DNA of 64,000 nucleotides from Actinotalea soli (GCF_017565425.1 NZ_JAGEMK010000009.1:62001-126000); one strand, 5' to 3'. Positions 40,078 to 49,315 are shown, counted from the stretch's first letter. Program-made: numbers and translations. The notes: generated from the sequence alone by a model not told the origin.

Positions 40078-41664
40078 TCAGCAGACCAGCCCGTCGGCCG
40101 GCAGCTCGCCGTCGACCAGGTAGTCGTCGACCGCGTCGGTCAGGCACTGGTTGGCGCGCCCGTAGGCCGTGTGCCCCTCACCCTCCCAGGTGACGAGGAG
40201 CCCGGACTCGAGCTGCTCGGCGAGGGCCTCGCTCCACACGTAGGGGGTGGCCGGGTCACCCGTGGTGCCGACGACGAGGATCGGCGGGGCGCCCTCAGCG
40301 GCGATGGGCCCGCGCTCCCCGACCGGCGCGACCGGCCAGGACTCGCACCCGATGCCGAGGGCGAAGTCACGGCCGAAGGTCGGCGCCTGGGCGGCGACCT
40401 CGTCGGCGAAGGCCTCGAGCTCCTCGAAGGTCCTCGAGACCACCGGGTAGTCCAGGCAGTTGATCGCGTTGAAGGCGACCATCTGGTTCGACTGGTACTC
40501 CCCGTCGACGGTGCGGTCGAGGTAGGCGTTGGCCAGGTCGACGAAGTAGGTGCCGGTGTTCTCGGTGATGGCCTCGGTCAGGGCCATGGTGAGCAGGGGC
40601 CAGTACTCGTCGTTGTAGAGGGTGACGACCACGCCGTAGAAGCCCAGCACGGCGTCGAGCTCGACGCCGTAGGCCGTCTCGATGGGGCGCCGCTCGATGC
40701 GGTCGAGCAGCGCGGCGATCTGAGCCTTGCCGTTCTCGGCGCTCCCGGTCAGGGGGCAGTCGGGCCCGGCCTGGCAGTCCTCGACGTAGGCGGTGAGGGC
40801 CGCCTCGAAGCCGACCGCCTGGCCGATGACCAGCTCGTCGTTGCTCGTCGAGGGGTCGAGGGCGCCGTCGAGCAGCAGACGGCCGACGTTCTCGGGGAAC
40901 AGGTCGGCGTAGGTGGCTCCGAGGAAGGTGCCGTACGAGAAGCCCGCGTAGGCCAGCTTCTCGTCACCGAGCACCCCGCGCAGCAGGTCGAGGTCGCGGG
41001 CGGCGCTCACCGTGTCGACGGTCCCGAGGAGCGGGCCGGTCTGCTGGAGGCAGCCTTCGCCGAAGGCTCGCAGCGTCTCGCGGGCCGCGTCGAGGTCCTC
41101 CTGGTTGTCCAGGGGCGGGTCCGCGAGGAGGAAGGCGTCGACCGTCGCGTCATCCCCACAGCTCACGGCCGTCGAGTCACCCACCCCGCGCGGGTCGAAC
41201 CCGACGACGTCGTAGGCCTCGAGGAGCCTGTCGCTGAAGACCTCGGTCGCGTACCCGACGAACCCGGCGCCGGAGGACCCCGGCCCGCCCGGGTTGATGA
41301 GCAAGGAGCCCAGCCGCTGCTCCTCCGCACCGGTGGCCACCGACCGGCTGAGTGCGAGGTCGATGCCTCCCGCCTCGAGGTCGTCCCAGTCGAGGGGGGC
41401 CCGCACGGTCGCGCACTCGAGCTCCCCGCACTCGGCCCACGCGACCTCCTGGCCGTAGTACTCCTCAACGGTGGTCAGCGCGGGGGCCGCCGTGCCCTCC
41501 GGGCTGCTCTCGGGGTCGGGGGTGGTCTGCTCGACCGGCGCGACGCACCCGGCCAGGGCGAGGGCCATGCCCGCGATCGCGGCCGTCAGCCCCCAGGGAC
41601 GGCGACGGGAGCGCGGCGCGGCGAGGCCGACGGAGGGCAGGGCGGGGGTGAGGGCGAGCGGCAC
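40078..41664 (-). CDS. Alpha/beta hydrolase lipoprotein, tripeptidyl aminopeptidase-like
   Basis: 528 residues. An N-terminal signal with lipobox LALAGC (Cys40) suggests membrane-anchored export. The hydrolase core has the oxyanion loop NPGGPGSSG, the nucleophile elbow GFSYGTF (Ser243), and C-terminal Asp (GTTGDPATP) and His (GEGHTAYG), followed by the TAP-like C-terminal domain. Streptomyces relatives release tripeptides from proteins. Gene position next to holB and tRNA-Thr is conserved in actinobacteria, as I recall. Confidence 0.92.
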   Translation of the reverse strand: MPLALTPALPSVGLAAPRSRRRPWGLTAAIAGMALALAGCVAPVEQTTPDPESSPEGTAAPALTTVEEYYGQEVAWAECGELECATVRAPLDWDDLEAGGIDLALSRSVATGAEEQRLGSLLINPGGPGSSGAGFVGYATEVFSDRLLEAYDVVGFDPRGVGDSTAVSCGDDATVDAFLLADPPLDNQEDLDAARETLRAFGEGCLQQTGPLLGTVDTVSAARDLDLLRGVLGDEKLAYAGFSYGTFLGATYADLFPENVGRLLLDGALDPSTSNDELVIGQAVGFEAALTAYVEDCQAGPDCPLTGSAENGKAQIAALLDRIERRPIETAYGVELDAVLGFYGVVVTLYNDEYWPLLTMALTEAITENTGTYFVDLANAYLDRTVDGEYQSNQMVAFNAINCLDYPVVSRTFEELEAFADEVAAQAPTFGRDFALGIGCESWPVAPVGERGPIAAEGAPPILVVGTTGDPATPYVWSEALAEQLESGLLVTWEGEGHTAYGRANQCLTDAVDDYLVDGELPADGLVC

Positions 41665-41744
41665 GGGGTAACGGTAGCCAATGGACCTGAGAGGTCCGGC
41701 ACGCTCACCCTGTCGGCGCCGACCTCAGCCTGCGGGCGCTGGCC

Positions 41745-42881
41745 TCAGCCCTGCGGACGGAGCGCGACAGCCATCGCCTCGATGGCCAGCAGAGGGGCGA
41801 CGTTCCCCTCGAGCCGCGTGCGGGTCTCCCCGATGGCGTCCATGCGACGGATGGTCTGCTCGGGAGTGCTCTCCGCGGCGAGGCGGCGCACGTCGGCCTC
41901 CTGCGCGAGGTTCACCAGGCCGACCTCGGCCCCGAGCTGGACGACGAGCACGTCGCGGTACAGCGAGAGCAGGTCGAGCAGTGACCTGTCGAGCATGTCC
42001 CGCTGGGCGCGGGTCGCACGGCGCTTCTGGTCCTCCTCGAGCTGGCGCACCTGGGCACGCAGGCTCGGCGGCAGGGTCTGCCCGCCCTCGGCCCCCAGGG
42101 TGTGCAGCAGGGCCGTCTTCTCGGCCGCGTCCCGGTCGGCGCTCGCGGCCTTGGACTCCGCCGTCGCGACCTCGACCAGGTCTGCGGCGGCCAGCACGGC
42201 GTCCCCCACGCCGCGGATCGAGGCCGCGAGCTCGAGGGTCCGGTTGCGTCGGGTGCGGGCCTCGGGGTCACGGGCCAGACGGCGGGCCAAGCCGATGTGG
42301 CTCTGGGCGGCACGGGCCGCGGCGTGGGCGACCTCGGGGTCCGCGCCGTCCCGGCTGACCAGGAGAGCGGCGACGTCCTCGACCGGAGGGATGCGCAGCG
42401 CGACCCCGCGGCACCGCGAGCGGATCGTCACCACGACGTCCTGCGGGCTCGGGGCGCACAGCAGCCACACGGTGCGGGGCGGCGGCTCCTCGATGGCCTT
42501 GAGCAGCACGTTGGAGGTGCGCTCGGTCATCCGGTCGGCGTCCTCGAGGACCATGACCCGCCAGCGCCCCTGCGAGGGTGCGCGCTGGGCCACGCCGATG
42601 AGCTCGCGGACCTCCTCGATGCTGAAGGTGACCTTCTCGGTCGCGACCACCTTGACGTCCGCGTGGGTGCCCGAGAGCGTCGTGGTGCAGGCCTGGCACT
42701 GCCCGCACCCGCCCGCGGGGCACTGCAGGGCCGCGGCGAAGGCCCGCGCGGCGTTCGAGCGGCCTGAGCCGGGAGGGCCGGTGATCAACCAGGCGTGGGT
42801 CATCGCGCCGGGGTCGGCCACCGCGGCGCGCAGCACCTCGACCGCGCCGTGCTGCCCGACGACGTCGTGCCACACGCTCAC
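41745..42881 (-). CDS. holB: DNA polymerase III delta' subunit
   Basis: 378 residues, GTG start overlapping the tmk stop (GTGA). The AAA+ clamp-loader fold opens with VWHDVVGQ. The P-loop GPPGSGRS (35-42) has Arg for Lys, as expected for the non-hydrolysing delta' subunit. A zinc module follows with Cys54, Cys59, Cys62 and Cys65. The protein works in the replisome clamp loader. It is the last gene of the oxidoreductase-tmk-holB operon. Confidence 0.95.
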   Translation of the reverse strand: MSVWHDVVGQHGAVEVLRAAVADPGAMTHAWLITGPPGSGRSNAARAFAAALQCPAGGCGQCQACTTTLSGTHADVKVVATEKVTFSIEEVRELIGVAQRAPSQGRWRVMVLEDADRMTERTSNVLLKAIEEPPPRTVWLLCAPSPQDVVVTIRSRCRGVALRIPPVEDVAALLVSRDGADPEVAHAAARAAQSHIGLARRLARDPEARTRRNRTLELAASIRGVGDAVLAAADLVEVATAESKAASADRDAAEKTALLHTLGAEGGQTLPPSLRAQVRQLEEDQKRRATRAQRDMLDRSLLDLLSLYRDVLVVQLGAEVGLVNLAQEADVRRLAAESTPEQTIRRMDAIGETRTRLEGNVAPLLAIEAMAVALRPQG

Positions 42882-43540
42882 GGGGCGACCTCCCCCAGCA
42901 GGGTGTCGAGGCGGGCCCGGACCTGCTCCTGGACCGCCTCGACGGGCAGGGCCGCGTCGACCACGAGCCAGCGCTCCCCCCCGGCGGTGGCCCGGGCCAG
43001 GAAGGCGTCCCGGGTCCGACGGTGGAACTCGGCCCCCGCGCTCTCGAGCCGGTCGGGGTCCCCGGTGAGCCTGGCGAGCCCGACCGCAGGGTCGAGGTCC
43101 AGCAGCACGGTCAGGTCAGGCAGCAGCCCCTCGGTGGCCCACAGCGAGAGCCTCTCGACCTCCTCGGCCCCGAGGGCTCGCCCGTCCCCCTGGTACGCGA
43201 CCGAGGAGTCCAGGTACCGGTCGGTCAGCACGACGGCCCCGCGCTCGAGGGCCGGGCGCACGACGGTGTCGACGTGATGGGCCCGGTCGGTCGCGTAGAG
43301 CAGGGCCTCGGTGCGGGGGCTCACGTGCTCGCCGTGCAGCACCGCCTCGCGCAGCTGCAGACCCAGGGTCGTGCCCCCCGGCTCGCGGGTCGTGACGACC
43401 TCATGCCCCGCCGCGCGCAGCCGCTCGGCGACGAGGGCGAGCTGGGTCGACTTGCCGACCCCGTCGCCGCCCTCGAAGGACACGAACACCCCGCGCCCGC
43501 CCGGCCGGGAGACGCGGGCGCTCGTCGAGAGGTCGCTCAC
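42878..43540 (-). CDS. tmk: Thymidylate kinase
   Basis: 220 residues. The P-loop FEGGDGVGKST (22-32), the DR-Y type motif TDRYLDSSVAYQGDGR and the lid region are typical. It phosphorylates dTMP to dTDP for DNA synthesis. GTG start overlapping the stop of the upstream Gfo/Idh gene, and stop overlapping holB, make a three-gene translationally coupled set. Confidence 0.97.
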   Translation of the reverse strand: MSDLSTSARVSRPGGRGVFVSFEGGDGVGKSTQLALVAERLRAAGHEVVTTREPGGTTLGLQLREAVLHGEHVSPRTEALLYATDRAHHVDTVVRPALERGAVVLTDRYLDSSVAYQGDGRALGAEEVERLSLWATEGLLPDLTVLLDLDPAVGLARLTGDPDRLESAGAEFHRRTRDAFLARATAGGERWLVVDAALPVEAVQEQVRARLDTLLGEVAP

Positions 43541-44544
43541 TCGCCCGGGTAGCGCACGCCGACCTGGCGACGGATCTCGTCCATGGTCCGCATGACCTCG
43601 ATAGTGTTCTCGAGGGTGATGACCGGGCTCTCGGTCTCCCCCGCCGCGATCCGCCGGGCGACCTCGGCCGCCTGGTACTGGAAGCCGCCGTCGACCGGCT
43701 GCTCGAAGGTCGCGGTGCTGCCGTCGTCACGGACGACCGTGAAGCGGGTGGGCCGGTAGAAGGCGCCCTCGATCTCGATGCGCCCGGCCGTGCCGCCGAG
43801 GACGGCCGTGGTCGCCGTGCGTGACCAGAGGGTCGTGTGCAGCGAGGCCTGGACCCGGTCGCCGTAGCCGAGGGCGATGCTGATCTGACCGTCCACCCCG
43901 GCGGGGGTCAGGGAGCCGAGGGCGTGCACGGAGTCAGGGACGCCGAGCATGTCGTGCGCGAAGGAGACGGGGTACACGCCCAGGTCGAGCAGGGCACCGC
44001 CGGCGAGCTCGGGGTTGTGCAGCCGGTGCGTGGTGGGCAGGTGGCCGAAGGCCTGGCCGTGGTCGGCCAGCAGCGAGACGACCTCGCCGATCTCACCGCG
44101 CTCGAGGACCGAGCGCAGGGCCACGACGTGCGGCAGGAAGCGGGTCCACATGGCCTCCATCACGAAGACCCCGGCGGCCCGTGCTGCGTCGACGACCTCC
44201 TGGGCCTCGGCCGCGTTCCGCGTGAAGGACTTCTCGACCAGCACGTGCTTGCCCGCGGCGATCGCGAGCAGGGCGTGGGCCCGGTGCTCGGAGTGCGGGG
44301 AGGCCACGTAGACGGCCTCGACAGCGGGGTCGGCCACGAGCTCCTCGTAGCTGCCGTGCACGGTCGGGACACCGAACTCCGAGGCGAACGCAGCGGCGCG
44401 CTCCTCGCTGCGCGAACCGACCGCGACGATCCGCGACGCGGTGTGGTCGCGAACGGCGCGCGCGAAGGTGCGGGCGATCCCCCCGGGGCCGAGGACCCCC
44501 CAGCGGATCGACGGGGCGGTGCGCGGGTCCTCGGCGTGTGTCAT
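43537..44544 (-). CDS. Gfo/Idh/MocA family oxidoreductase
   Basis: 335 residues from the ATG at 44544; the frame is open upstream, but the family N-terminus (IRWGVLGPGGIARTFARAV) starts just after this ATG. The usual EKP motif reads VLVEKSFTRNAAE, with Ser for Pro. The C-terminal domain includes LLDLGVYPVSFAHDM, as in dihydrodiol-dehydrogenase-like members. NAD(P)-dependent; substrate unknown. Its stop overlaps tmk, an unexpected partner that probably reflects insertion ahead of the replication genes. Confidence 0.9.
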   Translation of the reverse strand: MTHAEDPRTAPSIRWGVLGPGGIARTFARAVRDHTASRIVAVGSRSEERAAAFASEFGVPTVHGSYEELVADPAVEAVYVASPHSEHRAHALLAIAAGKHVLVEKSFTRNAAEAQEVVDAARAAGVFVMEAMWTRFLPHVVALRSVLERGEIGEVVSLLADHGQAFGHLPTTHRLHNPELAGGALLDLGVYPVSFAHDMLGVPDSVHALGSLTPAGVDGQISIALGYGDRVQASLHTTLWSRTATTAVLGGTAGRIEIEGAFYRPTRFTVVRDDGSTATFEQPVDGGFQYQAAEVARRIAAGETESPVITLENTIEVMRTMDEIRRQVGVRYPGE

Positions 44545-44626
44545 GCCCTCACCGTACTGGGACCGGCCGACACCCCGCGGGCGCAGCCCCCGGCGTCGAC
44601 CACGGGCGCGCCCGCCGCGACGGCGC

Positions 44627-44689
44627 CACCCGCCCGGCGCACAGCGGCGCCCGCCCGGCGCACAACGGCGCCCGCCCGGCGCATAACGG
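44627..44689. repeat. Three 21-bp tandem repeats
   Basis: Units 44627-44647, 44648-44668 and 44669-44689 differ by only a few bases; the common core is CCGCCCGGCGCA followed by AnCGG. The last unit runs directly into a hairpin repeat. The whole gap 44545-44985 (441 bp) contains only these repeats and no supported gene. Confidence 0.85.
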
Positions 44690-44729
44690 GGTCGATTCGG
44701 GTCAGATAGCAACCCCGATCGACCCCGAT
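44687..44729. repeat. Hairpin repeat element, copy 1
   Basis: A 43-bp element beginning CGGGGTCGATTCGGGTCAGA. Its arms pair over 16 positions with one mismatch and one wobble around a 9-nt loop. The same element recurs at 44839 with two differences. Confidence 0.85.
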
Positions 44730-44838
44730 ACCCGGCGCGAGGGGTAGGTCGACCTGATCCGCCGCGCACCTCGCCCGCCCACGCCCGCACCGCCCCGCGA
44801 CGCCAGCTCGCCCCCACCGCGGCGGCTCCCCCGAGCAT

Positions 44839-44881
44839 CGGGGTCGATTCGGGTCAGATAGTGACCCCGATCGACCCCGAT
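44839..44881. repeat. Hairpin repeat element, copy 2
   Basis: Same 43-bp element in the same orientation, 152 bp after copy 1, with two substitutions in the loop region. The stem is conserved, so it is probably a REP-like element or a duplicated regulatory hairpin. Confidence 0.85.
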
Positions 44882-44985
44882 CCTCCGGATCGGCGTCGAC
44901 GAGCCCACGCGGGCCGGGGGTGGGGTGGGGCTGGCGGTCGGAGCCGAGCCGGGGTAGGCCCAGCCCACCCGGGACGGGAGCTGGC

Positions 44986-46011
44986 CTACGCTGCGGCCGC
45001 GGTGGGCAGGGGCAGCAGGGAGCTCTCGCCGCGCTCCCAGGCCTCGAGGATCCTGCGCCCGGCGAGACCGTCGACCGCCAGGCAGGCCGCAGCCCCCCAG
45101 AGCACGTCCTCGCGCAGGGCCGGCTCGTCCTCGGCCAGCGCCCCGGCGAGGTCCCGTCCGGCGATCTGCTCGTGCACGGCGTCCGCCTCGACGTGCTCGT
45201 CGAAGTACGCCGTGACCTCGGGCCCGTGCCCCACCCGGCGGAAGCCGTTGCTGAGGTGCCGGTTGGGCACCGAGGAGGTCATCTCGAAGGCCGCGAGGTG
45301 ACCGGTGATCGCGCCGCGCAGCCGCCGGTTCAGGCCGAACATGCTCATCATCGTGACCGAGGCGAGGGTGGAGGCCGGGACGCGGTCCAGGTAGGTGCCG
45401 TCATGGTCGTCCAGCCCCATGGCGCGCAGGGTCGCACCGAAGAGCTCGGCGTGGACGTAGCCCGGACGCCCGCCGCCGTACTCGTCGGTCTGGATCTCGA
45501 CGAGAGCCGACTTGGGCCGGCCGGTCAGTCGCGGCAGGGCCCAGCTGTGCGGGTCGGCCTCCTTGAGGTGGTAGATCGATCGGTGCATCGCGAACTCGTC
45601 GACCTGCTCGGCCGTCGCGCGCTTGGCGATGTGGCGGGCGAGGCTCGGACCGTCCTCGGCGCTGGTCAGCTCGAACAGGGCGCGGGCGATCTCGTCCGCG
45701 GTCCGGGCGTCGGTCTGCGGGACGGGGACCCGGGCGCGCAGCTCGGCCTCGAAGGCCTGCTCGAGCACACCCCGGGCCGCGATGAGGTCGGGCTGCCACT
45801 CCCAGGCGTCGTCGACCCCGTCGATGCCGCGGTAGTGCAGCTCGTAGAGAGCGAGGAGGGTGAGCTGGACGTCCTCGTCCTCGACGACGTCCGGGCTCGA
45901 CGCGACGGCCGTGCGGGCTGCCTCGACCAGGGCCGGCGCGGGACGGGGGCCGCCGTCGAGGACGGCGAGCAGGTGGGTGCTGAGAGGGCCGCGAGGGGTG
46001 GGGCGACGCAT
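44986..46011 (-). CDS. Iron-containing redox enzyme family protein (heme-oxygenase-like fold)
   Basis: 341 residues, mostly helical. Candidate metal ligands typical of heme-oxygenase-like di-iron oxidases are spread over three helices: ELHYRG (57-62), DEYGGGRPGYVHAELF (176-191) and EHVEADAVHEQ (272-282). The family uses a di-iron centre with oxygen on varied substrates; none can be named here. It is divergent from a CDGSH iron-sulfur protein 145 bp away, which suggests a joint iron-redox function. Confidence 0.82.
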   Translation of the reverse strand: MRRPTPRGPLSTHLLAVLDGGPRPAPALVEAARTAVASSPDVVEDEDVQLTLLALYELHYRGIDGVDDAWEWQPDLIAARGVLEQAFEAELRARVPVPQTDARTADEIARALFELTSAEDGPSLARHIAKRATAEQVDEFAMHRSIYHLKEADPHSWALPRLTGRPKSALVEIQTDEYGGGRPGYVHAELFGATLRAMGLDDHDGTYLDRVPASTLASVTMMSMFGLNRRLRGAITGHLAAFEMTSSVPNRHLSNGFRRVGHGPEVTAYFDEHVEADAVHEQIAGRDLAGALAEDEPALREDVLWGAAACLAVDGLAGRRILEAWERGESSLLPLPTAAAA

Positions 46012-46156
46012 GGGTTCTCCTGGAAGATCGTGCTGCGCCCCCGGGCCGGGCGGCCGGTGGGGCGGGTCGGGAGCGTCAGGTTCGCACCCCGTCCGGAGGT
46101 CCGCATCTGGAACCGTTCAACGCGCGGGCGGCCAGTCGGCAGGGTTCACTTCACGG
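46012..46156. promoter_or_regulatory. Shared divergent promoter of the HDO-like/CDGSH pair
   Basis: 145 bp between the two divergent starts must contain both promoters. It includes GGTTCACTTCACGGG just before the CDGSH start, which matches no operator I know. Assignment rests on gene orientation only. Confidence 0.4.
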
Positions 46157-46492
46157 GTGACGACCTTCCAGACCGGGCACGACGACGCCGGGCCCACCGC
46201 CGCTCGCCCTCTCGCCGCGCAGCCCGCCGACGCCGGGCAGCCCGCCGTGGCCACCTCCCCCGGCGCGCCCGCACCCGCCCCCGCGACCGCTCCGTGGGCG
46301 AGCATCACCGCGTGCCCCGACGGGCCGCTCCTGGTCCGGGGTGACGTCGAGATCCTCGGCCCCGACGGCACGCCCGTGCCCCGGCGCCGGCCGACCGTCG
46401 CGCTGTGCCGCTGCGGGGCCTCGGGCATCAAGCCCTTCTGCGACGGCAGCCACAAGGTCGTCGGCTTCCGGACCGACGACGAGGACCTCTGA
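46157..46492 (+). CDS. CDGSH-type iron-sulfur protein
   Basis: 111 residues from a GTG at 46157. The first ~45 residues are Ala/Pro-rich and disordered. The compact domain carries VALCRCGASGIKPFCDGSHK, giving the 3Cys-1His ligands Cys84, Cys86, Cys95 and His99 of a CDGSH [2Fe-2S] cluster. Such clusters transfer electrons or iron-sulfur units and are redox- and pH-sensitive. Divergent partner of the HDO-like gene; convergent with topA. Confidence 0.9.
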   Translation: MTTFQTGHDDAGPTAARPLAAQPADAGQPAVATSPGAPAPAPATAPWASITACPDGPLLVRGDVEILGPDGTPVPRRRPTVALCRCGASGIKPFCDGSHKVVGFRTDDEDL

Positions 46493-46519
46493 GCCCGAGC
46501 CTCGGCGACCCGAGGTGCC

Positions 46520-49315
46520 TCAGGACTTCTTGGGTGCGGCCTTCTTCGCGGGGGCCTTGGCCTTGGTGGTGGTCTTCTTGGCCGGTGCGCGGCGGGTGGT
46601 CTTCTTCTTGACCGGGCCGCGGGCGCGCTTCTCGGCGAGGAGCTCGGCGGCACGGTCCAGGGTGACCGACTCGACGGCGTCGTCCTTGCGCAGGGTCGCG
46701 TTGGTCTCGCCGTCGGTCACGTACGGGCCGAACCTGCCGTCCTTGACCACGACGGGCTTCTTGCTGACCGGGTCCTCGCCGAGCTCACGCAGCGGTGCGG
46801 CCGCCGAGGCACCACGCCCGCGCTTGGGCTGGGCGTAGATGGCGAGGGCCTCCTCGAGGGTGATGTCGAACATCGCCTCCTCGGTGGGCAGGGTCCGGGA
46901 GTCGGTGCCCTTCTTGAGGTAGGGCCCGTACCGGCCGTTCTGCGCGGTGATCGGGTCACCCGACTCGGGGTCGGTGCCGACCACCCGTGGCAGGGACAGC
47001 AGGCGCAGCGCGTCCTCGAGGGTGAGGGTCTGCAGGTCCATCGTCTTGAGCAGCGAGGCCGTGCGGGGCTTGGGCAGCGCGGCCAGGGCCTTCTTGCGGG
47101 CCGCGGCCGAGAGCCCCTCGTCGAGCTCGGGCTCGGGCAGCACCTCGGTCACGTACGGACCGAAGCGCCCCTTGCGCGCGATGATCGAGTGGCCGCTCTC
47201 CGGGTCCTCGCCCAGCACGATGTCACCCTCGGGCTGGCTCTCGATGAGCTCGCGGGCCTTGTCGACCGTGAGCTCGTCGGGGGCGAGGTCGTCGGGGACC
47301 GAGGCGCGGCGCGCCTCCTCGCCCTCGGCTCCGGGCACCTCGAGGTAGGGGCCGTAGCGCCCGACCCGCAGGGTGATGCCCTCGCCGATCTCGATCGAGT
47401 TGACCTCGCGGGCGTCGATCTCACCGAGGTTCGCGACGAGCCCCTGGAGGCCACCGCCCTGGGGGCCGGCCGTCGCGCCCTGGGCCGCCTTGCCCTGGTC
47501 ACCGAAGTAGAACTGGGTGAGCCACTCGACGCGGTCCTTGTCCCCCGCCGCGATGGCGTCGAGGTCGAGCTCCATCGACGCCGTGAAGTCGTAGTCGACC
47601 AACCGGTCGAAGTTCTCCTCGAGCAGGCGGATCACGGCGAAGGCCAACCAGCTCGGCACCAGGGCCTGGCCGCGCGAGGTCACGTAGCCACGGTCCTGGA
47701 TCACCGAGATGGTGGCGGCGTAGGTCGACGGGCGACCGATGCCGCGCTCCTCGAGGGCCTTGACCAGGCTCGCCTCGGTGAAGCGAGGCGGCGGGGAGGT
47801 CGAGTGCCCGTCGGCGGTGAGGTCGGTACCGGTGAGCGCGTCGCCCTCGGCCATCTGCGGCAGCCGGGTCTCGCGCTCGCCCTTGGTGCTGCCGGCCGCG
47901 CCGCCCTGCTCCTCGGCGTAGCGGTCGACGTCGCGCCCCTCCTCGTACGCGGCGAGGAAGCCGCGGAAGGTGATGACCGTGCCCGAGGCCGAGAAGACCG
48001 CCTGGGTGGTGCCCTCCTCGAGGGCGACGTCGGCGCCGAGGCGGACCGAGGCGGTCGAGCCGCGCGCGTCGGCCATCTGCGAGGCGACGGTGCGCTTCCA
48101 GATCAGCTCGTAGAGACGGAACTGGTCCCCGGAGAGGTCCTTGGCCACCTGGGCCGGGGTGCGGAAGTGGTCACCCGCGGGGCGGATGGCCTCGTGGGCC
48201 TCCTGGGCGCCCTTGTTCTTCGAGGCGTAGACCCGTGCCTTGTCGGGCACGAACTCCGGGCCGTACAGCTCGGAGGCCTGACGCCGGGCCGCGTCGATCG
48301 CCTGGCTCGAGAGCGCGGGCGAGTCGGTCCGCATGTACGTGATGTAGCCGTTCTCGTACAGGCCCTGCGCGGTGCGCATGGTCTGGCGCGAGTTCATCCG
48401 CAGCTTGCGGCTCGCCTCCTGCTGGAGGGTCGAGGTGGTGAACGGCGCTGCGGGACGGCGCGTGTAGGGCTTGGTCTCGAGGCTCAGGACGGCGAAGGAC
48501 GCCTCCTGGAGGCCGGCGGCCACCGCGGTCGCCCGCTGCTCGTCGAGGTGCGCGACGTCGGCGTTGCGCAGCTGGCCGCGGTCGTCGAAGTCCCGACCGG
48601 TGGCCACGCGGCGGCCGCCGAGCTGGGACAGGCGCGCGCTGAACGAGCCCTCCTCGGTCTCGACCGAGGGCGAGGCCTGGGCGAAGGTGCCGGTCACGTC
48701 CCAGTAGTCCGCGGCACGGAAGGCCATGCGCTCACGCTCGCGCTCGACCACCAGCCGGGTCGCGACCGACTGGACCCGGCCGGCCGACAGGCCCTGGCGG
48801 ACCTTGCGCCACAGCACGGGGGAGATCTCGTAGCCGTAGAGGCGGTCCAGGATGCGGCGGGTCTCCTGGGCGTCGACCAGGCGGTCGTCGACGTCGCGGG
48901 TGGCCTCGAGGGCCCGGCCGATGGCCTCCCGGGTGATCTCGTGGAACACCATGCGCTTGACCGGGACCTTGGGCTTGAGCTCGGCCAGCAGGTGCCAGGC
49001 GATGGCCTCGCCCTCGCGGTCCTCATCGGTCGCGAGGTAGAGCTCGTCGGCGTCCTTGAGGAGCTTCTTCAGCTCGGAGACCTTCTTCTTCTTGTCCGCG
49101 TCGACCACGTAGTACGGCTCGAAACCGTTCTCGACGTCGACGGCGAACTTGCCGAAGGGGCCCTTCTTCATGTCCGCGGGCAGCTCGGAGGGCTGCGGCA
49201 GGTCCCGGATGTGACCCACCGAGGCCTCGACGGTGTAGCTGTCACCCAGGTAGCTGGCGATCGTGCGCGCCTTGGCCGGCGACTCGACGATCACGAGCTT
49301 GCGACCAGCCGGCAT
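46520..49315 (-). CDS. topA: DNA topoisomerase I
   Basis: 931 residues from the ATG at 49315, directly before the TOPRIM start KLVIVESPAKARTIASYLG. The catalytic Tyr is Tyr327 in YITYMRTDS. The C-terminal third contains four actinobacterial topo-I C-terminal repeats (e.g. RVGRYGPYLEVPG, RKGRFGPYVTEV, QNGRYGPYLKKG, KDGRFGPYVTDG) instead of zinc fingers, then a Lys/Ala-rich tail. It relaxes negative supercoils. It anchors the conserved topA-tmk-holB backbone. Confidence 0.98.
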   Translation of the reverse strand: MPAGRKLVIVESPAKARTIASYLGDSYTVEASVGHIRDLPQPSELPADMKKGPFGKFAVDVENGFEPYYVVDADKKKKVSELKKLLKDADELYLATDEDREGEAIAWHLLAELKPKVPVKRMVFHEITREAIGRALEATRDVDDRLVDAQETRRILDRLYGYEISPVLWRKVRQGLSAGRVQSVATRLVVERERERMAFRAADYWDVTGTFAQASPSVETEEGSFSARLSQLGGRRVATGRDFDDRGQLRNADVAHLDEQRATAVAAGLQEASFAVLSLETKPYTRRPAAPFTTSTLQQEASRKLRMNSRQTMRTAQGLYENGYITYMRTDSPALSSQAIDAARRQASELYGPEFVPDKARVYASKNKGAQEAHEAIRPAGDHFRTPAQVAKDLSGDQFRLYELIWKRTVASQMADARGSTASVRLGADVALEEGTTQAVFSASGTVITFRGFLAAYEEGRDVDRYAEEQGGAAGSTKGERETRLPQMAEGDALTGTDLTADGHSTSPPPRFTEASLVKALEERGIGRPSTYAATISVIQDRGYVTSRGQALVPSWLAFAVIRLLEENFDRLVDYDFTASMELDLDAIAAGDKDRVEWLTQFYFGDQGKAAQGATAGPQGGGLQGLVANLGEIDAREVNSIEIGEGITLRVGRYGPYLEVPGAEGEEARRASVPDDLAPDELTVDKARELIESQPEGDIVLGEDPESGHSIIARKGRFGPYVTEVLPEPELDEGLSAAARKKALAALPKPRTASLLKTMDLQTLTLEDALRLLSLPRVVGTDPESGDPITAQNGRYGPYLKKGTDSRTLPTEEAMFDITLEEALAIYAQPKRGRGASAAAPLRELGEDPVSKKPVVVKDGRFGPYVTDGETNATLRKDDAVESVTLDRAAELLAEKRARGPVKKKTTRRAPAKKTTTKAKAPAKKAAPKKS

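Noticed and set aside
44627-44881. Repeats considered as a CRISPR array
   Set aside because: The units are contiguous 21-bp repeats and two 43-bp hairpins; there are no regular unique spacers and no cas genes.
46500-46515. CCTCGG-CGAC-CCGAGG hairpin between the CDGSH gene and topA
   Set aside because: Only 6 bp with a tetraloop and no T-run; it could contribute to termination but is too weak to call.
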